This document shows positions 1-6,373 of a stretch of DNA of 20,963 bases, piece after piece. The position numbers were made by a program, and so were the translations under genes. A model generated the notes under the pieces. It had not been told where the DNA came from. It saw nothing but the letters and a program-made list of their open reading frames with translations, and did not search any database. Position 1 is the first letter of the stretch, and every line of letters begins with the position of its first letter. This stretch comes from Candidatus Limnocylindrales bacterium (GTDB lineage Bacteria; Chloroflexota; Limnocylindria; Limnocylindrales; CSP1-4), in contig JAUSJS010000018.1 of assembly GCA_030647575.1 (NCBI GenBank), forward strand, positions 1-20,963, written 5' to 3'.

Positions 1-2
1 GG

Positions 3-857
3 GAGCGCGACGCGGCAATCGCCGCCCTCGTGTCGGTGCACCGTGTGGCTCCCACGGACTGGATCAGGAAGGACATCGACGACGCGCTCGTGGCGCTCCG
101 GCCGGGCATCCGGAAGCCCAGAAATGGCGGGGAGCGTCAGAACCGGCTCCCGGCGCGGGCCGGCACCGAATGGCCCGGCTTCCTGGCGAGCGACTTCGGC
201 CGGGTCAAGGACACGACGTGGCGCCGCGGTAGCGACCGCCTCGGCCTCGTGCCGCTCGTCCTTCGGCCCCTGCTCGACCTCGACTCCGACTTCGGCTCGT
301 TCCCGATCTACATGAGCCCCGAAGTCCACATCGCAGACCGCGACCGCTACCTCCAGGGCGGCGAATGGAAGCAGGGCTGGCGGGCGTCCAAGCTGGTCAT
401 CTACGCCCACGGCCCGACGGCCGAACAGCCCGACGTTCAGGCCCGGGTCGCGGCGGGCTACTACGTCGAGAAGGGCACCGGCACGGACGAATACGGTCCA
501 ATCGATGCAGCGCTATGGGACTGGCCAAGATTTCTCGACCTGTTGCGCGATCCGGTTCGTCGGCGTCCGTTGGAGACCGCGACGGCGAAGCACGACCTGC
601 GCGTAGGCGACTACTTCGGCGGCCGCTTCTCGCCGGGTGGCGACGTGCTCGGGTTCGTCGGCCGACTGGAGGACGGTGAGCTCGTTCTTCGTTCCGACGA
701 CGAGCGTGAGCTCGGGCGGGGCTGGGATGCGCTCCTCGCGCGGCTCGAGGGTCTCCCCGCCGGCACCTGGCACGATTTGCAGTTGTGGCGCGAGTGCCGG
801 CCGATCAGGCGATCGAGATGGGTCAGCCGTTCGCGCTGCGGGAGCTGGTGCCAGTGA
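3..857 (+). CDS. Unknown protein, 5'-partial, probable frameshift near its 3' end
   Basis: The frame is open from the left edge, so the GTG at 30 is probably internal and the gene begins outside the window. I do not recognise the family. The protein is mixed alpha/beta with no membrane segment; a stretch around KLVIYAHGP and GYYVEKGTGTDEYGP looks like a folded core. Up to about position 788 the codons are high GC3 and the protein reads sensibly, but the last ~20 residues turn Arg/Ser/Cys-rich. In the +2 frame the sequence instead continues in protein-like form (VPADQAIEMGQPFALREL and onward) to a TGA at 911-913. A one-base loss, or a two-base gain, around 780-795 would explain this. Either the gene is broken or the assembly has an indel; the natural end is then 913. 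It converges on the ZIP transporter gene. Confidence 0.6.
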   Translation, partial: ERDAAIAALVSVHRVAPTDWIRKDIDDALVALRPGIRKPRNGGERQNRLPARAGTEWPGFLASDFGRVKDTTWRRGSDRLGLVPLVLRPLLDLDSDFGSFPIYMSPEVHIADRDRYLQGGEWKQGWRASKLVIYAHGPTAEQPDVQARVAAGYYVEKGTGTDEYGPIDAALWDWPRFLDLLRDPVRRRPLETATAKHDLRVGDYFGGRFSPGGDVLGFVGRLEDGELVLRSDDERELGRGWDALLARLEGLPAGTWHDLQLWRECRPIRRSRWVSRSRCGSWCQ

Positions 858-1017
858 TGGTCGACCTGGCACGCATCTACCTGGATGTGATCGCGACGGT
901 CCACCCGAAATGAGCGACCCACACGACCGCGAGGGGGTGCCGTCGGACTGAAACCCCATGGGACCGCTGCCCGGGTTGACCAACATCAGTAGAGCACCGG
1001 TCGCCCATGAGTTCGGT

Positions 1018-1040
1018 GGAGGCGACGGCGTCGGCCTCCT
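1018..1040 (+). terminator. Possible hairpin between convergent genes
   Basis: GGAGGC and GCCTCC form a 6-bp stem around a 10-nt loop that itself contains GAC/GTC pairing, followed by a weak T-rich stretch (TTCGTTGT). It sits between the plus-strand unknown gene and the minus-strand ZIP gene. There is no real U-tract, so this is a weak call. Confidence 0.25.
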
Positions 1041-1092
1041 TCGTTGTCCCGGCGCCGCAGGCACAGCTCGGCGAGGTCATCCAGCGCCGCCC

Positions 1093-1821
1093 CTACACCA
1101 GCGTCAGGAGCGCCCCGATCGCGTAGCCCAGGACCGTCGCAAGGCCGACGGCGGCGCCCGCCTCGTCGAACGCCTCCGGCATCATCGTGTCGGCCAGCAT
1201 CGTGAGGACGGCGCCCGCGGAGAACGCCTGGATCGTCGCCGCGATCGCAGCCGGCGCCCCGGCGAGGAGTCCGTAGCCCGCGCCCGCCGCGACGGCGCTC
1301 AGGACTGCGACGATCGCCCAGAGGCCGAGGATCCCTCGCGTCGACCACCCGGTCCGGCGCAGGCCGGTCGTCGCCGAGATCGCCTCCGGCAGGTTGGAGA
1401 TCGCGACGGCCGCCAGGAACGCCAGCCCGACGCCCTCCCCCGCCAGGAGCGAAATCCCGATGACCACCGACTCCGGGATCCCGTCGAGGACCGTCCCGAG
1501 CACGATCCCGAGCGGATCGGCGCCCGCCTGCTGGCCTGCCGACCGCTTGCGGTGGCGCACCGCCCCCCCGCGGTGGAGCGCCCAGTTGCCGGCCGAGAAG
1601 GCGAGCGCGCCCGCGCCCAGCCCGACCACGACCACGAGAACGTCGGCCGCCTCGAACGCCGACCTCGTCAGGTCCAGGGTCACCGCCGAGATCAGGGCGC
1701 CCGCCCCGAACCCGGCGCCAAGGCCGATCATCCGCCGCCGCCACGGCAGGGCGATCGCCAGGGTGGCACCGACGATCAGCGTCGACGCCGCCACCAGGCC
1801 CCAGACCACCGCCTCGAGCAC
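1093..1821 (-). CDS. ZIP-family divalent metal transporter
   Basis: This 242-residue integral membrane protein belongs to the ZIP (zinc/iron permease) family, which moves Zn2+ or related metals into the cytoplasm. About eight hydrophobic segments are visible. The TM4 motif region reads DGIPES (residues 113-118) and the TM5 region SNLPEA (142-147), followed by DTMMPEAF (211-218). The Pro-Glu pairs that line the metal path are kept, but the usual TM4 His-Asn is Asp-Gly, so this is a divergent subfamily and its metal preference is uncertain. A short loop with HRKR (90-93) stands in the place of the cytosolic His-rich loop. The start is GTG at 1821, chosen because GGAGGA lies 6 nt upstream. The gene stands alone on the minus strand. 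Confidence 0.85.
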   Translation of the reverse strand: MLEAVVWGLVAASTLIVGATLAIALPWRRRMIGLGAGFGAGALISAVTLDLTRSAFEAADVLVVVVGLGAGALAFSAGNWALHRGGAVRHRKRSAGQQAGADPLGIVLGTVLDGIPESVVIGISLLAGEGVGLAFLAAVAISNLPEAISATTGLRRTGWSTRGILGLWAIVAVLSAVAAGAGYGLLAGAPAAIAATIQAFSAGAVLTMLADTMMPEAFDEAGAAVGLATVLGYAIGALLTLV

Positions 1822-1894
1822 CGAGAATCCTCCGGCAAGCGTCGTCGCGCCGGGGGCTGCCCGACGCTCGGCGTCAGGATGGCACGGGCGCGGC

Positions 1895-1900
1895 TACCAT
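1895..1900 (+). promoter_or_regulatory. CTACCAT -10 box upstream of a small ORF
   Basis: TACCAT ends 6 nt before an ATG at 1907. The same box recurs before three other ATGs in this window (6938, 9351, 18935). No good -35 is seen here. It lies in the region divergent from the ZIP transporter. Confidence 0.35.
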
Positions 1901-1906
1901 CGCGCG

Positions 1907-2002
1907 ATGCGCGAGCGCTTCGTCGGCTGGGCCGTCCTCCGCCGTCTTCGCCGGCGAGCCTCGTCCCGTGAGCTGGTCAACGGCGTCGTTCTCGGGTCGT
2001 AG
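1907..2002 (+). CDS. Small Arg-rich ORF (31 aa), possibly leaderless
   Basis: ATG 1907 opens a 31-codon frame with a basic, partly hydrophobic product (begins MRERFVGWAVLRRLRRR). It is kept only because a CTACCAT box lies 6 nt upstream of the ATG, in the same arrangement as before clearly coding genes here, and because most of its codons end in G or C. There is no Shine-Dalgarno sequence and no recognisable family. It could be the stump of a truncated gene or not be expressed at all. Confidence 0.25.
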   Translation: MRERFVGWAVLRRLRRRASSRELVNGVVLGS

Positions 2003-2139
2003 GCCCGCGGCTCGCGGAGGCGCCGCCCGGCGATCGCGGCAGCACCGGCGAGGGCGCCTTGATGACGCCCCTGTAACAGTCCGCGGTGGCGCGCGTCGAA
2101 CGACCAAATGGCCTTTCGGGAGCAGGTCTGTATCAGGCC
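2003..2139. other. Non-coding stretch upstream of the repeat-protein operon
   Basis: No ORF here has convincing codon use or a start context. I see nothing recognisable before the tandem repeat at 2140. Confidence 0.4.
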
Positions 2140-2167
2140 CCCGCTCTCGAACACCCGCTCTCGAACA
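2140..2167 (+). repeat. 14-bp tandem direct repeat abutting a promoter
   Basis: CCCGCTCTCGAACA occurs twice with no gap (2140-2153 and 2154-2167). The second copy ends 2 bp before the -35 hexamer at 2170. Placement directly upstream of a -35 suits an activator or repressor binding site; that role is inferred. Confidence 0.6.
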
Positions 2168-2169
2168 TG

Positions 2170-2198
2170 TCGACACTGCGCTCCTGGAGCGGTAATCT
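2170..2198 (+). promoter_or_regulatory. Sigma-70-type promoter of the repeat-protein operon
   Basis: TCGACA (2170-2175), a 17-bp spacer, then TAATCT (2193-2198). The -35 matches the consensus at 5 of 6 positions and the spacing is ideal. Transcription would start near 2205, about 30 nt before the GTG at 2235. The same TCGACA with a 17-bp spacer recurs at 18912-18940. Confidence 0.55.
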
Positions 2199-2234
2199 GG
2201 CGCGCCATCGTTCGGCCAAGCGGAAGAGGCCGCT

Positions 2235-2327
2235 GTGAACAACCCCGACGACGTCTCGTTCGGTTCCTGGCGGGTCACCCAGGTAGATCGCGCTGAAGAT
2301 CCTGACATCGGCACCGACAGCGCCTGA
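2235..2327 (+). CDS. 30-aa acidic leader ORF, in frame with the downstream gene
   Basis: GTG 2235 follows AGAGG by 5 nt and lies about 30 nt downstream of the predicted transcription start, so it has better initiation signals than the large ORF after it. The product begins MNNPDDVSFGSW and ends at TGA 2325-2327. The frame is the same as that of the three-domain protein, whose GTG start lies 12 bp further on. It could be a genuine leader peptide, or the original N-terminus of the big protein cut off by a nonsense codon. No family is recognised. Confidence 0.35.
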   Translation: MNNPDDVSFGSWRVTQVDRAEDPDIGTDSA

Positions 2328-2339
2328 GATGGTGCGGCT

Positions 2340-3797
2340 GTGAGCGGCGATCACCCCCCGCTACGTCGGAGCGCGCCCAACGCGCTGCCCGACCAGGCCA
2401 TCCCCAATGTCCTGGGGGGCGCCGAGGTACACGTCGCGCCCACACGCGATACGGATGAGGTCGACGACGACAGCCCGGCCCGCGCTGAACGCTGGGAGTC
2501 GCCCGCAGCCACGACCCCCGACGAAGGAGTGGAACTCGAGGAGGCCGCCGCGCGCCTGTACGCGCTGGCCCAGTCGTTCGCGACCCGCAGCGAAGCCGTG
2601 GAGGCGCGGCTCCTGGAAGGCTTCCAGGAAGAAGCGGCGCCCCTCGCCGACCAGTGTGGTGACCTTGTCATTCGGGACGCTGACGACGAACGAATCTCGT
2701 TTCGGGCTGACGGATCCTTTTCGGGCGAAGTCGTGCCCGAGGACTCCCCGACCTCGTGGCGGCCGCTCGAGACAGCACTCGACATCGTGGACTTCTACGA
2801 TCCGAGCGACCTGTTCGCCGACCTTGCGGACCGGCTGGCGGCGGCCCACCCCAACGTCGGCAACCTCGGAGTTGAGGACGCAGGCCCGCGCCTGCGCCAG
2901 CTCGCGGAGGCCTTCGCTGAACGAAGTGCCTCCACCCGGCACCGGGCCGAGGCCGCCGAGGTTGGCCTGATCGAGCGGTTCGAAGAGGCTGCGGCGCCGT
3001 TCACGCGGAAGCTCGGCGACATCATCTTCCTGGACGACGCGGACGAGCGCCTCACCCTCGGGCGGGACGGCCGGTTCCTTGCCGAGGTCATCCCCGAGGA
3101 CGACGAGACCAGCTGGCGGACGCTGCGGACCTCGCAACAGGTGACGGAGTTCTACAGCCCCGAGGATCTGTTCCGGGCCCTTGCCGAGGAGCTCGAAAGA
3201 GCGTTTCCGGAAGGGGCAGACGAGGGCGCCGAGGTCGCGGTCGACGCCCTGCACGACCTCGCCTTGGTGTGGCGCGAGCAGAGCCTCGATGCGGAAGTCA
3301 CGTTGTTCGCAGAGTTCAACCGCGCCGCGACAGACCTCGCTCGAACACTTGGCGAGTTCGCGATCGTCGACGATGACGACGAGCAGCTCATCGTCAACGG
3401 GGACGGTCAGCTCTCGGCCCGCGTGCTCGACCGGTCGACCGGGGCCTGGCGGGAGCTTGACGGGCCGGACGAGCTGGTCGAGTCGTACGACCCAACGGAT
3501 GTCTTCGCCGACCTGGCAGCCGCACTCGTTGAGGCGTTTCCGGCGCTGGCGGTGCCGAAGTACCCCGACGAGGAACCCGAGGCGCCCCAGGACGTGGGCG
3601 ATGACCCCCCCGGGCCTGTGGTACCCGGGCAGCTGGTCGTCGGCATGGCTCCCCGGCGTGGAGGATGTGCCCGTAAACCGGGGCCTGGTACCACGTCCCA
3701 TCAAGATCAGTGCCCCTCTGAGCGCGAATTCCCCAGGGCATCGAGGTGCGCTGATCGGCAGGAGTCCCGTGGGCTCGGGAGGCGAGCCCGAAGATGA
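2340..3797 (+). CDS. Uncharacterised protein with three tandem copies of a ~100-aa acidic domain
   Basis: This is a 485-residue soluble-looking acidic protein. After a Pro/Asp-rich N-terminal tail of about 65 residues come three homologous units at roughly residues 67-171, 184-290 and 301-401. Each runs: an amphipathic helix with a Leu/Ala-x-x-Leu-Ala start; a ...FxxxAxxxxxxxGD/E turn; an acidic hairpin (DADDER, DDADER, DDDDEQ); a G-D/x-G-x turn; a W-R-x-L signature (SWRPL, SWRTL, AWREL); and an aromatic-x-P box (YDPSDLF, YSPEDLF, YDPTDVF) ending in ...AHP or ...AFP. I recognise no family. The tail after residue ~410 turns Arg/Pro-rich where it overlaps the next gene. GTG 2340 has no clear Shine-Dalgarno, so translation may depend on the leader ORF 12 bp upstream. 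It is probably co-expressed with the membrane protein that overlaps its end by 29 bp. Confidence 0.75.
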   Translation: MSGDHPPLRRSAPNALPDQAIPNVLGGAEVHVAPTRDTDEVDDDSPARAERWESPAATTPDEGVELEEAAARLYALAQSFATRSEAVEARLLEGFQEEAAPLADQCGDLVIRDADDERISFRADGSFSGEVVPEDSPTSWRPLETALDIVDFYDPSDLFADLADRLAAAHPNVGNLGVEDAGPRLRQLAEAFAERSASTRHRAEAAEVGLIERFEEAAAPFTRKLGDIIFLDDADERLTLGRDGRFLAEVIPEDDETSWRTLRTSQQVTEFYSPEDLFRALAEELERAFPEGADEGAEVAVDALHDLALVWREQSLDAEVTLFAEFNRAATDLARTLGEFAIVDDDDEQLIVNGDGQLSARVLDRSTGAWRELDGPDELVESYDPTDVFADLAAALVEAFPALAVPKYPDEEPEAPQDVGDDPPGPVVPGQLVVGMAPRRGGCARKPGPGTTSHQDQCPSEREFPRASRCADRQESRGLGRRARR

Positions 3798-4515
3798 GTC
3801 TGCGGTCGATCGCCTCATCCTATCGCGCCTCGGACCGACGCTCCTGGCGGTCGCGGCTGCGCTCGTGTCCACCCCGTTCGTTGCAACCGCGATCGTCACC
3901 ATGTCGGCGTCGCCGTTCGGGCCGGAGTTAGACAGCGGGCCGCCACCGATCGATTTCGCGCACGCCGTGCCGATCGCCCTTGTCGCGGTCGTGACGGCTG
4001 GACTTATCGGCGGTGCCATCGGCGGCAGGTTCGTCCGGCGCGCACCACTATCAGGACTCCTCTTGGCGGTCGCTTTCGCATGGCCGGTCGCCATCGCGAC
4101 CTTGCCGATCGTGCCGACGCTCCGGGGCGAGCTATACGCGACGGGGTTCTTCTGCTTCGACGTCTGTACACCGGAGATCCGTTCCGGCGACCTACTGTCC
4201 GGCCTGACCGCCTACGGTGGGTCGGTTCTCGCCGGGATCATCTCGATCCTGACGGCCACGATAGCGATCGTTCTCGCGATTGGGGCCTGGGTCGCGAGGC
4301 GCCGTGACCATGCGCGGGTCGCAGCGGTGCTCGGCCTCGCCGCATACGGGACCTTCAACCTCGTCAGCGTGCTCGGACGCACCGGCGACGGGTTACCGTT
4401 CCTCTGCCTCGTCGTGGGTGCGGTGATCTGGGTCGCCCCGTACTGGGCGCGTTGGGAGCGCGTGAGGCCCCGCGCGGCCACGGCTGCGGGTCCGCCGGCA
4501 CCGCTCGTGAGCTAG
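3769..4515 (+). CDS. Uncharacterised six-helix membrane protein
   Basis: This 248-residue protein has about six hydrophobic segments: LLAVAAALVSTPFVATAIV, an Ala/Val/Gly-rich helix with GLIGGAIGG, LLLAVAFAWPVAIATLPIV, a long GGSVLAGIISILTATIAIV helix, a GLAAYGTFNLVSVL helix and LPFLCLVVGAVIWVAPYW. An extracytoplasmic loop between the third and fourth helices holds two Cys residues (FFCFDVCTPE) that could form a disulfide. The frame stays open upstream to 3181. I chose GTG 3769 because AGGAG lies about 4 nt before it and because the upstream part is the out-of-frame shadow of the repeat protein. The 29-bp overlap with the preceding gene suggests coupled translation. No family is recognised. 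Confidence 0.65.
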   Translation: MGSGGEPEDESAVDRLILSRLGPTLLAVAAALVSTPFVATAIVTMSASPFGPELDSGPPPIDFAHAVPIALVAVVTAGLIGGAIGGRFVRRAPLSGLLLAVAFAWPVAIATLPIVPTLRGELYATGFFCFDVCTPEIRSGDLLSGLTAYGGSVLAGIISILTATIAIVLAIGAWVARRRDHARVAAVLGLAAYGTFNLVSVLGRTGDGLPFLCLVVGAVIWVAPYWARWERVRPRAATAAGPPAPLVS

Positions 4516-4878
4516 TCGCCGCCGTCGGCACTCTCCTTCGTACTGCCCGTACTGGTAACGACACGGGCTTTCGAGACGTGGGGGCTTCCGGACGCGGTGG
4601 CTCGGCTGACCGGCCGGTTCGCGCGGCAAACGATGGGTTCATCGCATGGGGCAGATCTATTTCGAATCGAGGCTTCGCGCCGGAGATCCGTGTCGAACAT
4701 GCGGCTGGGCGCGGTGACCCGCTCGACGATGGCCGCGTGGTCCTGGCCCCGGGCAGTTCGAGTCGCTCACCGGGCACAGGAGAGCTACGACCCCCAGGTC
4801 GTTCCTGCGACGCCGCGACCGGGCATCGCATCGCCGCCCAGCGCGATCGTGAGACTCATCCCGGCGCGCCAGCGGCCT
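4516..4878. other. Intergenic stretch with no supported gene
   Basis: ORFs on both strands here have poor codon use and Arg/Pro/Ser-rich products without a recognisable family. A 23-codon ATG frame at 4646 with a Cys-x-x-Cys is too short to support. It lies between the plus-strand membrane protein and the minus-strand EF-Tu-like gene. Confidence 0.4.
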
Positions 4879-5145
4879 CTATGCCTCGTGGAAGATCAGG
4901 TCGCGGTCCCGGACGTGATCGTCGACCTCGAGGGCAACGTCGTCCCCGGGGCCTGCCCGGTCGACCTTCGCGTGCTCGACCTCCAGTGACGCGACGTTCT
5001 GGACGAGGTCGGTACTGTGACCGCGAATGTGGATCTTGTCGCCCAGGGCGAGCGGCGCGCTCAAGCGGACTGCGGCAACCGAGCGATGGCTGAAGTAGTG
5101 GGTCACCTGGCCGATCGCCTCGGCCGGGTCGTGTGCGGCGGACAT
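4879..5145 (-). CDS. EF-Tu domain-2-like small protein (translation elongation factor-like)
   Basis: The 88-residue product is a lone beta-barrel of the translation-factor domain 2 type. Visible features are IGQVTHYFSHRSVAAVRLS, then LALGDKIHIRGHSTDL, and a late VEHAKVDRAGPGDDVAL stretch. The latter two parallel the L..GD.I...G and ...A.PGD.V.. strands of EF-Tu/IF2 domain 2. There is no GTPase domain, so it is a stand-alone member; proteins of this size are annotated as translation elongation factor-like, but their role is unknown. ATG 5145 is preceded by GGAGG at about 6 nt. A start ten codons further upstream is possible but lacks a ribosome site. It lies just downstream of a decayed flavoprotein gene on the same strand. 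Confidence 0.75.
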   Translation of the reverse strand: MSAAHDPAEAIGQVTHYFSHRSVAAVRLSAPLALGDKIHIRGHSTDLVQNVASLEVEHAKVDRAGPGDDVALEVDDHVRDRDLIFHEA

Positions 5146-5184
5146 GCGACACCTCCGTGCGGTTCCACGGTACACCGGTCCGGG

Positions 5185-5470
5185 TTATTCGAGCAGCCGC
5201 TCGGCCAGCCGCTCGGCGCCGAGCTCGACGGGACGTTCGGTCTATTCGCGGAGCTCGTCCGGCACGGCCGGAACGGGGCTCGCTCCACGGGTCCATGCGG
5301 GCGTCGACGTAGAAGTTCACCTGTAGTCCCGGGTCGAGATCGGGAAAGTCGGTACGGTTGTGCGCGCCGCGCGTCTCGCGCCGCTCGATGGCGCCGCGCA
5401 GGGTGGCCTCGGCGACTGCGAGTCCCGCGCGCAGGTCGAGCGCGTGCGCGAGGTCCGTCCACCCTCCAAA
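5185..5470 (-). pseudogene. C-terminal remnant of an SdhA/FrdA/NadB-type flavoprotein
   Basis: Reading the minus strand from about 5467, the frame gives DLAHALDLRAGLAVAEATL, then RRETRGAHNRTDFPDLDP and LQVNFYVD. This is the helix plus E-(S/T)-R-G-A-H-x-R-x-D-(Y/F)-P motif that ends fumarate reductase/succinate dehydrogenase flavoprotein subunits and L-aspartate oxidase. At a C4 run (plus-strand GGGG 5275-5278) the frame slips. The new frame continues VPAVPDELRE, meets an in-frame amber TAG (5242-5244, probably once Trp TGG), and goes on TERPVELGAERLAERLLE to TAA at 5185-5187. The FAD and catalytic domains are absent. With a frameshift, a nonsense codon and a missing ~450-residue N-terminus, this is a decayed gene. 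Confidence 0.6.
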
Positions 5471-5474
5471 ACCT

Positions 5475-5620
5475 TCAGCCGTCGGGGGCCCACGTCGGTG
5501 GCGAACCGGCCACGGCGTCCGACGCGAGGACGCGCTGGTCAGGGCCATCGGGCCTCATCACGATGACGTCGTTACTGCGCTCGAACGCGATGAGCCGGCC
5601 GTCGGCCGGCTTTGGCTCGT
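5475..5620 (-). pseudogene. Fragment of a TolB/WD40-like (PD40) beta-propeller protein
   Basis: The minus-strand frame reads ADGRLIAFERSNDVIVMRPD, then a short loop and PPTWAPDG before a stop. This is one PD40 blade (the family pattern is S/A-DG-R-IAF ... I-V-M-xxDG ... P-x-W-S/A-PDG) plus the start of the next. It begins directly after the stop of the SRPBCC gene and ends where the flavoprotein remnant begins in another frame, so it looks like a leftover between two deletion junctions. No start codon or ribosome site serves it. Confidence 0.5.
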
Positions 5621-5623
5621 CGC

Positions 5624-6094
5624 CTACCCCCGCGGTCGCAGATCCACGCTGAAGTCGAGATGAGCGCGAAGCATCGCCAGCGCCTCGCCCCAGTTCTCGA
5701 GCGCCTCCGCCCAAGCGTCGATCGCCCCTGGCTGGTCGAGCGGGAACGGACCGTCGACGAGCTCGAGTCGGCTGCCGTACCCAGCGGGGTCAATCGTTAC
5801 CCGGACCGTCGTGATCAACCGCTCGTCCGGGAGCCACGGCCAGCGGAAGACGAAGGTGCGGCTCGGATGCGCCTCGATGACGTCCCACCACACACGGCGG
5901 TCCGGCCAGACGAGCATGGAGCGCGCCCCGACCGCGAGTCCGCCTTCGATCCGCTCGGGGAACCAGCGCGCCAGCTCTTCGGGGTCGGCCCACGCGCGAA
6001 ACACGCGCTCGGGTGGCGCGTTGAGACGCCGGACCATTCGGACCATGCGCCGGAGCTCGGCCCCGGGTGGCAAGCGCAGCTCCTCATCGCTCAT
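5624..6094 (-). CDS. SRPBCC / AHSA1-family (START-like) protein
   Basis: The 156-residue product matches the AHSA1-like branch of the SRPBCC ligand-binding fold. The opening strand and helix read MVRRLNAPPERVFRAWADPE, followed by ELARWFPERIEGGL (the W-F-P/W box), WWDVIEAHPSRTFVFRW, a RLITTVRVTI strand, and a C-terminal helix AWAEALENWGEALAMLRAHL. The length is typical of the family. Such proteins bind small hydrophobic ligands or act as polyketide-cyclase-like or Hsp90-co-chaperone-like proteins; the substrate cannot be read from sequence. ATG 6094 was chosen over ATG 6121 because GAGGG lies about 8 nt upstream of it. It is the only intact gene in a stretch otherwise made of gene fragments. 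Confidence 0.8.
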   Translation of the reverse strand: MSDEELRLPPGAELRRMVRMVRRLNAPPERVFRAWADPEELARWFPERIEGGLAVGARSMLVWPDRRVWWDVIEAHPSRTFVFRWPWLPDERLITTVRVTIDPAGYGSRLELVDGPFPLDQPGAIDAWAEALENWGEALAMLRAHLDFSVDLRPRG

Positions 6095-6125
6095 CGTCCG
6101 ATCCCTCGCGAACCTCCTCATGCCG

Positions 6126-6155
6126 AATCAACGGCCGGGCCGTAGGACACGTCAA
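6126..6155 (-). promoter_or_regulatory. Candidate promoter of the SRPBCC gene
   Basis: On the minus strand TTGACG (6155-6150) is followed after 18 bp by TTGATT (6131-6126). The -35 is good and the -10 is weak. It would start transcription about 25 nt before ATG 6094. Confidence 0.3.
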
Positions 6156-6223
6156 CTCGAAGCATATCCCGCCACTCGGAGCGGGGAAGACAGCAGGTGT
6201 ATGAACCGATGCGAGCTTGAGAC

Positions 6224-6244
6224 CTGCGATCAGGCTGATCGCAG
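6224..6244. repeat. Perfect 9-bp inverted repeat with 3-bp centre
   Basis: CTGCGATCA-GGC-TGATCGCAG is a perfect dyad in non-coding DNA. It could be an operator for a dimeric regulator. It lies between the SRPBCC gene and the cyclase remnant, and its relation to either is unknown. Confidence 0.45.
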
Positions 6245-6373
6245 CCGATCAAGTTCGCGACCGACACGATCAGGCGATGGTGTTGCTTCTTTCGGGGCGT
6301 CCTGAAGGGGCGCTGCCCGCGCGCCCCGGAGGATCGGGGCGTCCGCTTCATTCAACGTATCCTCCACGACGAT

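Noticed and set aside
910..951. A 13-codon ATG frame overlapping the corrected end of the first gene by ATGA
   Set aside because: Too short, and there is no conserved peptide; the overlap may be chance.
958..1971. A 337-aa plus-strand frame across the ZIP gene
   Set aside because: Arg/Pro/Asp-rich product antisense to a recognisable membrane transporter.
2160..2173. SOS/LexA-like box CGAACATGTCGA
   Set aside because: It lacks one base of the CGAAC-N4-GTTCG symmetry and is better explained as the end of the 14-bp repeat plus the -35 hexamer.
2361..4094. A 577-aa minus-strand open frame opposite the three-domain protein
   Set aside because: It has the less typical codon pattern and no ribosome site. 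The plus frame shows internal protein repeats, so it is the real one.
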